Of a stretch of DNA of 64,000 nt, positions 13,791-25,739 are shown one piece after another. Position 1 is the stretch's first letter. Every line of letters begins with the position of its first letter. The stretch is taken from NCBI GenBank assembly GCA_958295665.1, contig OY282558.1, forward strand, positions 462,370,995 through 462,434,994, written 5' to 3'. The notes under the pieces are model-generated. The model was not told the origin of the DNA and searched no databases. It was given only the letters and a program-made list of their open reading frames with translations. Made by a program: the position numbers and the translations under genes. The DNA is from Tipula vernalis. Taxonomy: Eukaryota; Arthropoda; Insecta; Diptera; Tipulidae.

Positions 13791-16125
13791 ACTAGGTAAT
13801 TAAGGGACCTATTCCATGTGCTAGTGAAACTTTTGTCATCATTTTTGGCAATGGCCGATATTGGCCCTTGGGAGTTGAGTTCGATTTCCAAAAAATAATT
13901 TTGCAGAACTTTTACTAACCGAACGAATTGTATGGATTAGGGTTTTCTAACTAGATAATTAAGGAACCTATTTCATGTGCTAGCAAAACCTTTGTCATCA
14001 TTGTTGGCAATGGCCGATATTGGCGCTTGGGAGTTGAGTGCGATTTCCAAAAAATAATTTTGCAGAAATTTTACTAAACGAACGATTCGTATGGATTAGG
14101 GTTTTTTAGCTAGATGTTTGAGGGACCTATTCTATGTGCTAGCGAAACCTTTGTCATCATTTTTGGTAATGGCCGATATTGGCCCTTGGGAGTTGAGTGC
14201 GATTTCCAAAAAATAATTTAGCAGAACTTTTACTAAACAAACGATTCGTATGGATTAGGGTTTTTTTAACTAGGTATTTAAGGGACCTATTCTATGTGCT
14301 AGCGAAACCTTTGTCATCATTTTTGGCAATGGCCGATATTGGCCCTTGGGAGTTGAGTTCGATTTCCAAAAAATAATTTTGCAGAACTTTTACTAACCGA
14401 ACGAATTGTATGGATTAGGGGTTTCTAACTAGGTCATTAAGAGACCTATTCCATGTGCTAGCGAAACCTTTGTCATCATTGTTGGCAATGGCCGATATTG
14501 GCCCTTGGGGTTGAGTGCGATTTCCAAAAAATAATTTTGCAGAGCTTTTACTAAACGAACGATTAGTATGGATTAGGGTTTTTTAACTAGGTATTTGAGG
14601 TACCTATTCCATGTGCTAGCGAAACCTTTGTCATCATTGTTGGCAATGGCCGATATTGGCTCCTCAGAGTTGAGTGCGAATTCCAAAAATTAATTTTTGC
14701 AGAACTTTTACTAACCGAAAGATCCATATGGATTAGGGTTTTCTAACTAGGTATTTGAGGGACCAATTGTATGTGCTAGATAAACCTTTGTCATCATTGT
14801 TGGCAATGGCCGATATTGGCCCTTGGGAGTTGAGTGCGATTTCCAAAAAATAATTTTGCAGAACTTTTACTAAACAAATGATCCGTATGGATTAGTGTTT
14901 TCTAACTAGGTAATTGAGGGACCTATTCTATGTGCTAGCTAAACCTATGTCATCATTGTTGGCAATGGCCGATATTGGCCCTTCGGAGTTGAATGCGATT
15001 TCCAAAAAAAATAATTTTGCAGAACTTTTACTAACTGAACGATTCGTATGGATTAGGGTTTTCTAACTAGGTATTTGAGGGATCTATTCTATGTGCTAGA
15101 CAAACCTTTTTCATCAATGTTGGCAATGGCCGATATTGGCCCTTGGGGTTGAGTGCGATTTCCAAAATATAATTTTGCAGAACTCTTACTAAACGAACGA
15201 TTCGTATGGATTAGGGTTTTCTAACTAGGTAATTAAGGGACCTATTCTATGTGCTAGCGAAACCTTTGTCATCATTGTTAGTAATGGCCGATATTGGCCC
15301 TTGGGAGTTGAGTGCGAATTCCAAAAAATAATTTTGCAGAACTTTTACTAAACGAACGATTCGTATGGATTAGGGTTTTCTGACTAGGTCATTAAGGGAC
15401 CTATTCCATGTGCTAGCGAAACCTTTGTCATCATTGTTGGCAATGGCCGATGTTGGCCCTTCAGAGTTGAGTGCGATTTCCAAAAAATAATTTTGCAGAA
15501 CTTTTACTAAACGAACGTTCCGTATGGATTAGTGTTTTCTAACTAGATAATTAAGGGACCTATTTCATGTGCTAGCGAAACCTTTGTCATCATTGTTGAG
15601 TGCGATTTCCAAAAAATAATTTCGTAGAACTTTTATTAAATGAACGATTCGTATGTATTAGGGTTTTTTAACTAGGTATTTGAGGGACCTATTCTATGTG
15701 CTAGCGAAACCTTTGTCATCATTGTTGGCAATGGCCGATATTGGCGCTTGGGAGTTTAGTGCGATTTCCAAAAAATAATTTTGCAGAACTTTTACTAAAC
15801 AAACGATTCGTATGGATTAGGGTTTTCTAACTAGGTAATTAAGGGACCTATTCCATGTGCTAGCGAAACCTTTGTCATCATTGTTGAGTGCGATTTCCAA
15901 AAAATAATTTCGGAGAACTTTTTCTAAACCAACGATCCGTATGGATTAGGGTTTTCTAACTAGGTAATTAAGGGACCTATTCCATGTGCTAGCGAAACCT
16001 TTGTCATCATTTTTGGTAATGGCCGATATTGGCCCTTGGGAGTTGAGTGCGATTTCCAAAAAATAATTTTGCAGAGCTTTTACTAAACGAACGAATCGTA
16101 TATATTAGGGTTTTCTAACTAGGTC
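13790..16125 (+). repeat. minisatellite, 15 units of about 159 bp
   Basis: Successive units begin (at GGGACCTATTC or a variant) near 13804, 13963, 14122, 14282, 14441, 14599, 14759, 14918, 15079, 15238, 15396, 15555, 15684, 15843 and 15972. Spacing is 158-161 bp except for two 129-bp units (15555 and 15843), which lack the same 30-bp segment around GGCAATGGCCGATATTGGCC. That segment holds a short dyad (GGCCGATATTGGCC). Although 159 is divisible by three, no long open frame runs through the array, so it is non-coding. Confidence 0.97.
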
Positions 16126-16126
16126 A

Positions 16127-16463
16127 GCCTGTCTATGTCCTCTCTACAGCCCATATGGTTTAATCAATCGATCTGAAACTTCAGATTTAAGCTTTTTTGA
16201 TAAATTGGGAGGTCCCAGTGAATTTTACTCCAAATCGGCTAACCGGAAGTGGCCACTCCCTTGGTCCAGAAAATTTGTTTTGCAAATATCTTAAAAAGTA
16301 TAAGGTTTACAAAAAACTACGTAATACAAAATGTTTCCAAAAATTAAAAAAAAATAAAAAAAAAAATAAAAAAATAAAAAAAAAAAAATTAAGAAAAAAA
16401 TAAAATTTCTCAAAATTCTCTATTCGTAAAAGAAAGTTGTGTGTTGGCCACACCTCAATTTTT
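16127..16463 (+). repeat. core repeat, copy B
   Basis: Second direct copy of the 13451-13790 core. It opens with a GCCTGTCTATGTCC stub instead of the full 8-bp array, and after CACACCTCAATTTT it runs into unrelated sequence rather than into 159-bp units. The A-rich tract (16345-16400) differs in length from copy A. Confidence 0.9.
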
Positions 16464-16732
16464 TTTTTATTAGTTTTGTTGTCGTTATTTGGCGTGCTAA
16501 CTTTTTGAATGACTTTGAAATTTTGTAAAATCATTTTCGAAAATTTCTAGAGCTGACCAATTACTAGGGTTTAGTGACAAATAAGTGTTGAATGAAACGA
16601 ATCTATCTGAGTTCCGGAGTCTTAAGCTTAATGTTAAAATATCGTTAACCTTTTCGTTGGTTGATAGAATGTTTCACAAGCTCTAAATTCTATAAATCAA
16701 CAATTATCAATCTATTGTGAATTATAATATTT

Positions 16733-16977
16733 GTTTTACTTATTCATTTTATTTTATTTTCTATAATCAGATTTAAATTTATGATTTAGAAATGTAATAC
16801 TATTAATGTATTTGCTGCATGCTGCTATGCAATAATTAAATGCATGCTGCTACGCAATAATCAATACTATTAATTATTGCATAGCAGCATGCAGCAGATG
16901 CATTAATATTATTACATTTCTAAATCAAAATTTTAAATCTGATTATATAAAAATAAAATAAAAAAAGTAATAGTTTA
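16733..16977. repeat. long inverted repeat, arms about 105 bp
   Basis: The left arm (about 16733-16838) and right arm (about 16871-16977) are imperfect reverse complements, best near the centre (CTGCATGCTGCTATGCAATA and its complement) and weaker outward in A+T-rich sequence. The 32-bp spacer holds another copy of the arm tip (TGCATGCTGCTACGCAATAA), so the tip was duplicated in tandem. Foldback or MITE-like relic; no TSD was recognised. Confidence 0.8.
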
Positions 16978-16999
16978 TTTGTAATAAAAGTCAAATTCA

Positions 17000-17927
17000 A
17001 AACTACGAGAAAACAATAACCAATTTATCATGCAAATTTCAGAAAGTGGTAACATGTGTTTAACATATATTTTGCAATTCACTATTACGATTTATTTATT
17101 GTTCTTAGTTCACATGATTCATATGATTTTAGTAAGAGGTCTTGAACTTTTAATTAAATATAAAAATAAAGTTGTACGGACATATTGTTTAGCTAGAGAA
17201 CAATTCACGTTTGATTTTGAAAACTTTTGCTTTCAAAATATTAAAATGATTTTATACACCTTTTTTATTTATAAATTTTAAAAATTTCAAAACCAAATTC
17301 AATTACCTGCCGAAATATCACCCAGTCAATAATCTGTTAGGCGTTGGCGGTTTTGAAAAATGAGCTCCACATGGAAATGCACTATACAGAAACATGTAGC
17401 AAGATTTAATTAAGACGCCGAAATTTACAAATTTAATCAAACAAACTGATTATGATACTATCCCCTGAGCACAGTTGGGCTCTAAATTAAATTATAAAAC
17501 GATATTGATTACGTAAAGGTTAAACCTGCAATCAATTTCTAAAAATCTGCTCTAATAATCTATTTTATATAGTTTCCATTATAAACTATTCTTGTTATTA
17601 TTACAAAATAATTAAACTTGTTGAGAAAAGTAGAAATAACAAACTCTTTGTAATATTGATATAGTATTATATGTTATATAAGAAAATTATTACCGTATAA
17701 ATGCAATTTTTATGTACGTATGCATACGTACAAAATAATAACATCGAACGAAAGAAAACCAAAAACCACAAAGTGTTTAAAATGTGTTTTGTATTTTAAG
17801 ACTGAAAATCACGAAATACATTTCTGAACATTTTTTACTTTCTAACACATCAGCATATATTTACTCATACTACACAAACTCAATCAAAAAGAAAAGTTCA
17901 ACTAGGTCAGGTTTTGTTTAAAATATA

Positions 17928-17970
<43 letters not shown>

Positions 17971-20150
17971 CTTAACAGTACGATCATAACATAATATGTA
18001 TTCATATAAAACACCGCATAAGGTATGATGAAGTTATGGATGAGCTATGTATGAACATAGTGCAAAACTATATCATATGGTTTCAGTGGAGATTCAGTGG
18101 ACCTCTTCTATATCCAAAAGCTCCTCATGTGCCTTCAATACCGCGTCACAGTTCAAATTCAAATCCCAAAATAAAATAAATAAACCGAATTCACAAACAG
18201 AAAACGAAAACATCTAATTTTCCATACGCGAGTTGTTGTTGTCAATATAGTTTGTTGTTGTTGTCAATATGGTAAAAAAATTTACTATTTTAATATAAAT
18301 GAAATTTTGTATTAATTCGCTCAAATGGGATTTGCTGTGGTTTATTGTTCGATTAATATTGTTTTGGTTGAGTTTTTTGTTTGCAGAAAATTTGCAGAAA
18401 TTACACAGCCATACGGAAATATTTACATAAATGGATAAATTTAATCATAAATTCGCTTAGGGCGAAATCCAAGTTACTAGGTTTTTTGTTTGCTGCTAGT
18501 TCAATGTTAATTATACGGAAATTACATGAATTTTTCGTATTGTTTTGTATACACATTAGAAGAATAATACAAGAGGGATTGAACTATTTTTTGTGAATTT
18601 ATTTCATCCACATACTTAATCGAAAATTAATTTATTTTGTACTTACTTATAATTTTTTTTATTTTTTAAATTGATATTATTTATTACAAATTGGATTTTA
18701 TTGTAAATTAATAATCACATTTTTATCTATTTCATTTCAGGTAATGAATTTTGTGTATATTCTCTGAAGTTTTATTTTTTATATACATAAGAATAGAGTG
18801 AGTACATCTTTCTTTTTTAATATGCGGTTAGATTGAATTAAATTGGTTTTTGTTTGTATGTACATATAAAGTTTTTGTATGGCAACAGTTTCTAAAAAAA
18901 AATTAATTATAAAATAAATATTAGTTTTAGTAATTGGATATTCAAAAATTGCAGATGGATACACTCAAAGTATTTTGTCTTACAGTTTGATAAATTGAAT
19001 AAGTTTGTTTCAATTAAAATTTGATTATTTATTGTTTTGCAATTTTATAATTTTTAGGGTTGCTTTTAATTATGAGAAATTTCGCTCGTTTTGCTTTAAC
19101 GAATTAAAATTTCGCAAATACTATTTCATATATCTGTCTTTCACTTATTGCAAATCTATTTTTTAACACATTGCATGTAAGGTAATTTTGCAATTGGCTT
19201 ACTCATCATTAAAATAACAATGTTTGACAAAGTCGGTTTCAAAAGTGAGTAAACCCTGAGGAAAACTGAAATATTTTTAGTTTATATTTTAATTGTTTGA
19301 TGCTATAGCATTTTTAGATTGTTTCGGTTATACTATTTTTTAAGAAAGGCTTCTACCGCAAATCCCAGATGCCCTTATTTGTATGCCATTTGCCTTTCCG
19401 GATTTGCAAAAAAATTATTTACGACAAAACTTTATTTTGTCTAAGATGTCATCTGCTCTTCTACTATTCTATACTTATCTAAATTTAATTAAATTAAAAA
19501 CAAAATTGCGACATCATCAAGTGCTTGCGTCTGCAAATTAGAAATTAAACATTTAATCTAATTAGAAGACAAATAGTAATTATTTATATACTTTTCGTCT
19601 TTTTCAAATCTTTCACAGAACAAAATTAAAAATTAACGTACATTTTGTTTTCTCAATTCCAGTTTATTGTCATCTTATGTACATATTTCTTCTTTTTGTT
19701 CTTTTTATATGTTTTTTTCAAGACATACGAGTTCGTGATATCGATATACATACATATGTATGTATAAGAAATCGGTGTAAATTTTCTTTTCTTTTACATA
19801 ACACAAATAAAACTATTTTGTATTTTCTTGCTGGCAAACTCGACCAGAACCACTTTTATTGTGTTGACTATACGATAATTCCATCGATGAGCTGTTTTGT
19901 GTTGTTTTCTTATTTCTTGAAAACTTAATTTGATTTTTTTCTTATTCAGTATACATACTTATTTAATTTCATCAACTGAATAACTGATGCATAAGATTAC
20001 CGTTATGGGAAATGATTTTTTTTAATTTTTTTTTTTCGTAATTTGTTGTGTTCATTTAATTGATGATGATTTTGTTATTTCTTTCAATGAAAAGTGAAAT
20101 TTTCAATGGAATAATTATATGAGATGATTATTGTCAGGTTGTATTTTGAA
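17000..20150. other. A+T-rich non-coding DNA
   Basis: No gene or element was recognised. A 29-base A run at 17940-17968 could be a retroposon tail, but no body or TSD was found. A short duplication, TTGTTGTTGTCAATAT twice between about 18230 and 18272, is trivial. The frames at 17030-17281, 18381-18596 and 19677-19928 look like random A+T-rich translation. Confidence 0.6.
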
Positions 20151-20159
20151 GAGACGGCG

Positions 20160-21280
20160 CCAATCAGAATTTATAGTATAATTTTTTTTTTACTTGGCCT
20201 TGTTGATATTTTGGATAACCTTTTATAAAATATTTTACAGTCATACTAGGGTCCTTGTTACAATCTCATTGATTGGGTGTGTGAAGCTGATATAGATAAT
20301 TATCGTCTAAACAGCAATTAATTGTGTTGGGTTTAGCGGTCAATGCCCTTCTGCCGAAAATAGTGCTAATCTGAAATAGTTAAAACCAGGCCATCAGCAT
20401 AGATTGGCAGGTAACCCATCAGTATGAGCCATAACAAAGGCGACACCACACCCTCTTGGGGATAATCCTTGCAAACTTTGAAGAAAACTGATAGCCGTTA
20501 GGCCTATCCTCGACGAACTACATACATATATATGTATGTATAAAGATTCAAATAAAAAAAGACAATGCTAAATGTATAGTAGGATGTGCTATCGATGTCG
20601 CCTGTAATTTCCAAGAAAGTACCCGCGAGAAACTGAATATTCTGCTTTACACCAACATTGATAATTAGCACGCTGCGCGTTTTACTTAATGTGGTGATGA
20701 TAGATAAACGGTGATATGTAATAAATCTGTCATCGACCCTTCCTAAAGAATTAAAATGCTTAGACATCAGATTAATAGACCGAAATGCCTAGGGGCCAGT
20801 GTAACCTGATCTGAGAAGCCAATAAAAAAGTCATGCTGAATACAGCAATATGCTTCTCTAGTTTAACAGAAGCTGACTTGTTATGGTGCAAGTTGATCTG
20901 TTATGATTCTAGCACGGGATAAATCATAAAACAAAAACCACCCGCTGTTAAAAAAGTAAGTGAAGCATTATGCTCATAAAACGGATCTTCTCAAGGACTT
21001 ACTAAAACTGTGACGAAATCGAACTTCTGTTCACCTTATACATATTTGAAAATTGATTATCCTTCCGATTGTAACGGGGAATCTTCCATCCATTTGTCGA
21101 AACATTTGGATTCATCACACCGATATTAATCGCAACGACACTAGGATTCTTCTCTTCAGAGGGTCAACAACCAGACGTTTAATTTTGCCTCCTTTTAAGA
21201 GAGAGTTGGCTGAATCGAGAATACAATGGCTTATATCTACGCGGAATATCGAGGAATACGTATTATTCTGAGACAGAAGG
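20160..21280. mobile_element. possible eroded retroelement, class uncertain
   Basis: This segment is visibly less A+T-rich than its surroundings, like other transposon relics in the window. A plus-strand frame at 21053-21271 has the stretch ICRNIWIHHTDINRN followed by TRILLFRG. It loosely recalls the MYRQIWIH...RILFR region of BEL/Pao reverse transcriptases, but the following conserved blocks are absent. A minus frame at 20504-20767 has no recognisable domain. No LTRs or TSD were found. Confidence 0.25.
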
Positions 21281-21289
21281 CAAATTTTT

Positions 21290-22030
21290 TATCGAAGGCC
21301 TTGAAAACTAAAACAAAATGTAATATGATGCAAACAACTCCATGAAGATTTCCAAATATCTCAGAAAAAACATGATAAACTTCGAGTATAATTTGAAAAG
21401 CCTCAACATTTTTTAAATAATCGTAAAAATGTTGAAGTTTAAAATATCTTAAAGCAAATTATTTAATAAAGTTTAGTTGAAAATTAGCTTATAAACCGTT
21501 ATTCAATCTCAGATAAAATTTGGGTTAGAATTTAAAATTTTTATTTGAGGTTTAACTAAATTTAAATAAATAGGTTTAAAATGAATTATTGTATAAACCT
21601 TACTAAATCATTTTTTGATTTTTTGAAAGCCGTATCGATGTATGGTTCCCTTTCCAGGAAAGTTGCTGTGGCAAAGGGTCCACAAATATTTTACTTCGGC
21701 TCATCTGCTCCACCACATTTTGAATTTTTCTTTTTTCTATTAAGAATAAGATTTAAATTAAATAATTACATTAAATAATAAAAATATCGGGATAAAAACC
21801 TTACGAAATTAATATGCATTTAATTATTACTTTATAGATAGGGTTCTAGCTACTTTAATTCCAAAAAAAGTCACAGTTGGTTATATAGAAGCTTGATCTG
21901 TTTTTCGGACTCCTCTGGATTAAGTTGTAGACGTTTACTATTTGTTACCCGGTTCACAACTTTATAAGAAATAAAAGAATCCTACATACATACATACGAT
22001 TGAACAAAGAAAGCGGGTTGGTTTTAGAAA
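21290..22030. other. A+T-rich non-coding DNA
   Basis: Nothing was recognised. A 65-codon frame at 21581-21778 has no domain features. Confidence 0.55.
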
Positions 22031-22034
22031 ATTT

Positions 22035-22363
22035 GATAATCGATAAAAATTTAACCAAATAATTGGGAATGGTTTACAAATTACTTGAAATAAACCAAGG
22101 TTTAGTAAATGTTGGTAAACGATTAAAATTCCACTAAACAAGTAAAAAATCGTTTAAAAATCATCACGTCACATCAATGTTGATAAACGGTAATAATTTA
22201 ACCAAACAGTTAGAAAATGGTTTTAAAAAAGTTGATAAACAGTTATAACTTAATAGTTAAAAAATAGTTTGGACATAACTTAAAATAACCATTAGTTAAT
22301 ACAAAATTTGATAAATGGTCAAACATTTACCATATCGTTAAAATGAAAAAGGTTGTTGATAAA
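22035..22363 (+). repeat. degenerate tandem array interrupted by a hAT-like insertion
   Basis: About five degenerate units begin with GTTGATAAACGGT-like sequence followed by TTAACCAAA..AGTTAGAAAATGGTTT (starts near 22035, 22109, 22179, 22230 and 22305). The array resumes after the insertion at 25653-25730 (TTGATAAATAATTAAAATCT...), so the two sides were once contiguous. This independently supports the insertion boundaries. Confidence 0.65.
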
Positions 22364-25300
22364 TAGGCTTAGGATTTTTAGGTTCTAAAAAATCAAAAAT
22401 ATGTTCCAAAAACATGTAACTAAAATTGCAAAATATGTGGTAAAATGTGTGAATAAAATGAAAACTATGTGCTCTTATTTTGAAAATAAAACCAAAACTA
22501 ACCCTTATCTTGAGAGAATTTCAATTCACACATTAACCAACAAAATTATCAAGTTTTTGGCTACAAAGGTGGATAAACTAGCTCTCCTGGACTACAAAGT
22601 GCTGGAAAAGTAGTCCAAAAATGGTTCCACATCTAAAAAGTTAAAAATTTGGACTGGTAAGCGGTACTTACTTCAAAAGAACACCGTGACCTTCTTATAT
22701 TCTTTTATACATCTTGCTGATACTTAATAATTTTACCGTTTTATTACAATCATGTTTTATATTGCAATTTTTACTAATTGCAATTAAAATTTAGTTTGGA
22801 ATATCAAACTTGCACTTCTCGAATCATTTTAAAGTGAAAGCTGAATTTGTAACTTTTGTAGATGTAAATCGAGTTTGAAACTTAGTTTACTTGTATTCAA
22901 AATATCACAAAATTTCTATTTAATTGCAATCAAAATTTTGGAATTCAAAAACAACTTTTTCTCAGAATTTTGCCCTCACTAAACATAAAATTTTGCTCAA
23001 ATCGATTTTTTAATTCTAACTTAATCTTTAATTTTTCTCTTGCCAGTCCAATTCGAAATACAAACTCAACTTTAAACTAAAATAAATATTATAGTTATAT
23101 TTTTGCTCAAGCCCAAATTACTATTCAAATTCAATTTCTACTCAAACTTTGTTCAAATCACGTTTTACAACGTTTTAAATAAAAATGTTGTTCGAATAAT
23201 TAACTAAATTTCTAAAATTCACTCAAACTGTTATTAAAGGCAGTCAGTTAAACTCTATTTCTAATGTAAGTTCCTACTTAAGATTTTATTCAGTTACGTT
23301 TTAAAATTGATATGCTTCTATTATAAAACAAAATTCTTTCAGATATTTGCTGGATTCCCGATTTTCTAGTTGAACTAAAAGATTTGTTGAAAACGTGTTT
23401 AGAATTTAAGCTCAGTCACATAAAGGGCATTAAATATTTTGCTAAAATTGTTTTTGAAAATGTGTTTCCCAAATGCAAAATAAATAAGACAATTTCTACT
23501 TAAAATTTCACTCAAATTCGTTATATCTAGTTTAGAATTTAAGCTAATTTTCTCTCTTCGTTCTCTTAATCCATTTCCTCTCTGTCGAATGCAGTTGACC
23601 TATTTAGACTAGATTTATGTTCAAAATTTCATTTATCATTTTGTTCAACTTCGAGAACTGCTTGGAACTAAATTTCTGACTAAAAATCTTATTGTTTTTT
23701 CGAATCCATTTTGATTTTAAACTAAGTTACTAGAGTGAATATCATTCACATACACATATTAAAACGAAAATTACAAATAATCAATTTGTTAAAACTATAA
23801 ATTTCACTCAAGTTTTCGTTTCAATTTAATTCAATGAGCGTGATCAAAATTAAAATTAACAAACATTCCAGTACAGTTTGGAAGTTTAACTCACTGGTTT
23901 CAAAATATGTATGTATTTTTGTTTTCCCTTGACATATCTATTCCTTGCTCCACCTAATTTGCTCTCATTTTATTGTTTTCTAATTGAAAATCCACTCAGC
24001 AAATCTATTGTAAACTTATAATATATTTCTCTCAAAATTCTGTGAAATCAAAATTCGAGTTTTAACTCCATTCCTCAATTTTACCAAAGATTTTATTTGG
24101 TTTAAAATGCCAAAACCATTCTTTTAAATTTAAATTCCTAATTCAAATTTCTCTCAAAATTTACGATACAAACTTCTAAACTCAACACAAACTAAATTCT
24201 TAGAAAATTTTATTGGTTGTTTGAGACCAAATGTCGTATTGCAACTCAATTCTAACCTAATTGCAATTAAAATTATGTTTGAATCTTAGAACGGCAAATT
24301 TATACTCAAATTTTTGCTCAAAACAAAGTAGAATTTCTTGATCAATTTCTAATCTAAATTTCCAAATCAATTTTTAACCCAAGTTACACTTTAACTCAAA
24401 ATATTGAAAGGTGTCGTGGTTCGAATTATAACTCAATTAAAATTGTATCTGTTTAATTTCAAACTGAAAATTTATGGATTTAAAACCGGAGGTTTTTTTT
24501 TTTGGATCCACTCAATATTTAGTCATGCCCTGGTTGGAACTTTGATTCAAAGATTGGAATTCAAACTCTATTTATAGCAAAGTTCTGCTGAAAACTACTA
24601 TTAGCTTTTGATTCATATTAAACACAAAATGTTGTTCAAATCTAGTTTGTAATTCTAATTCAATTTTTAAATCCAATTTGAATACTCAAGAATTTATTCA
24701 ATTACATTTGGAAATTCAAATTCTCATTCAGATTTTTGCTCCATATTCTGGTGTTATATACAATATGTTGAAATTCACAAATGTATGCTGACAAACAATA
24801 TGTTAACTTTTCTCACGTAAATGCCACTTAATATTTTACTACAATTCATGTTTGAATTCTGAGTTAATTTAAGAGGGTGAGTTAATTATTCTACTTAAAA
24901 TTTCATTCACAATCATTACGTCCAATTTAGAATTGAAGCTAATTTTGTTACGATTTCCCTCTAATTTTGGTTAAATCCATCGTGTTTTAATTGTAATTCG
25001 AAATCGATTTGTAATTTACCAAATCAAATTAAATTAAATTTTAATTTAATTTGTAATCAAATTTACATTCAACATTTCAACATTGGTTTTCGTTCGAGCC
25101 CATTTTGAATATGAATATAGCATTTAAACTGTTGCTCAAGTGATTAATTAAATAGATTATTTCATTTTTGATAATGGCACATATAAACACAAAATCTGCT
25201 TTTCTAGAAGGGCCCCGGATCGTCAAATAATGTGCAGTAAACTATTGAGATATGTATTTTAATTTGACGTTTAATTGCGAAATGTATTTTAATTAGCGGA

Positions 25301-25652
25301 GTTTAGGCCAAAGTGAAACATTTTTAACTTCTAAAAAAAATATTTGTTGGCCTAAATTTAAAATTTGGCTTATAAAATATTTTGCTGTATCAAATTTTAA
25401 GCTATGATAGTCAAATTACGTTATTCTTGAAGAAAAATTAAAAATATTTGGAGTAAACCATAAAATATGCGGTAAAACGTAAACTAAGTGGAAATATGTA
25501 AAAATATGTGATTATGCCAAAATATTTAAAAATATGTGGTAACATATAGCGCTTATTCGCTTTTATTTGTTCTAAAACGAATAACTATCCAACAAATTTT
25601 TGGTTTGGATTTCCTAAAAAAAATATTTTTTTACCTAAGAATCCTAAGCCTA
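22364..25652. mobile_element. 3.3-kb hAT-like element, no transposase seen
   Basis: Both ends carry a 20-bp TIR of the form TAGGCTTAGGATTYTTAGGT: 22364-22383, and the complement of 25633-25652, with one mismatch. It is flanked by a perfect 8-bp duplication, TTGATAAA, at 22356-22363 and 25653-25660. An 8-bp TSD with a TIR starting TAGG is characteristic of the hAT superfamily. The interior has no recognisable transposase. A long central part (about 22750-25100) is filled with degenerate CTCAAATTT-type repetition on a C/T-rich strand. Both ends contain AAAATATGTGGTAA (near 22430 and 25535), in the same orientation. The 70-codon frame at 22401-22613 has no known domain. It is a large non-autonomous element; the boundaries are firm, the class is inference from TSD and TIR. 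Confidence 0.8.
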
Positions 25653-25739
25653 TTGATAAATAATTAAAATCTAATCAAAAATTTTGAAAATAGTTCGAAA
25701 GTTACTTAAACTAAATAATGTTAAATTTCCGCAGTTTAC

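Larger units (their letters stand above)
13237..16463 (+). mobile_element. composite dispersed repeat, possibly a Helitron/mini-me-type element
   Basis: The order is 8-bp microsatellite, core copy A, 15 units of about 159 bp, core copy B. Copy B begins with GCCTGTCTATGTCCTCTCTA, which looks like the stub of another GTCT-type microsatellite. The simplest history is tandem duplication of a unit made of microsatellite, core and minisatellite. Non-autonomous Helitrons of flies often contain internal tandem repeats and microsatellites, which motivates the label. I found neither a 5' TC end nor a 3' hairpin with CTRR, and no coding sequence, so the class is not proven. Confidence 0.45.

Noticed and set aside
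13790..16125. 159-bp units as a coding tandem repeat (159 is divisible by three)
   Set aside because: Every frame is interrupted within units (for example the TAG in GTGCTAGCG), and indels break the period.
13790..16125. GAAACCTTTGTC in each minisatellite unit as the 3' half of a hammerhead ribozyme, as in some satellite DNAs
   Set aside because: No CUGANGA-like core lies upstream in the unit and no stem II can be drawn, so the match is probably chance.
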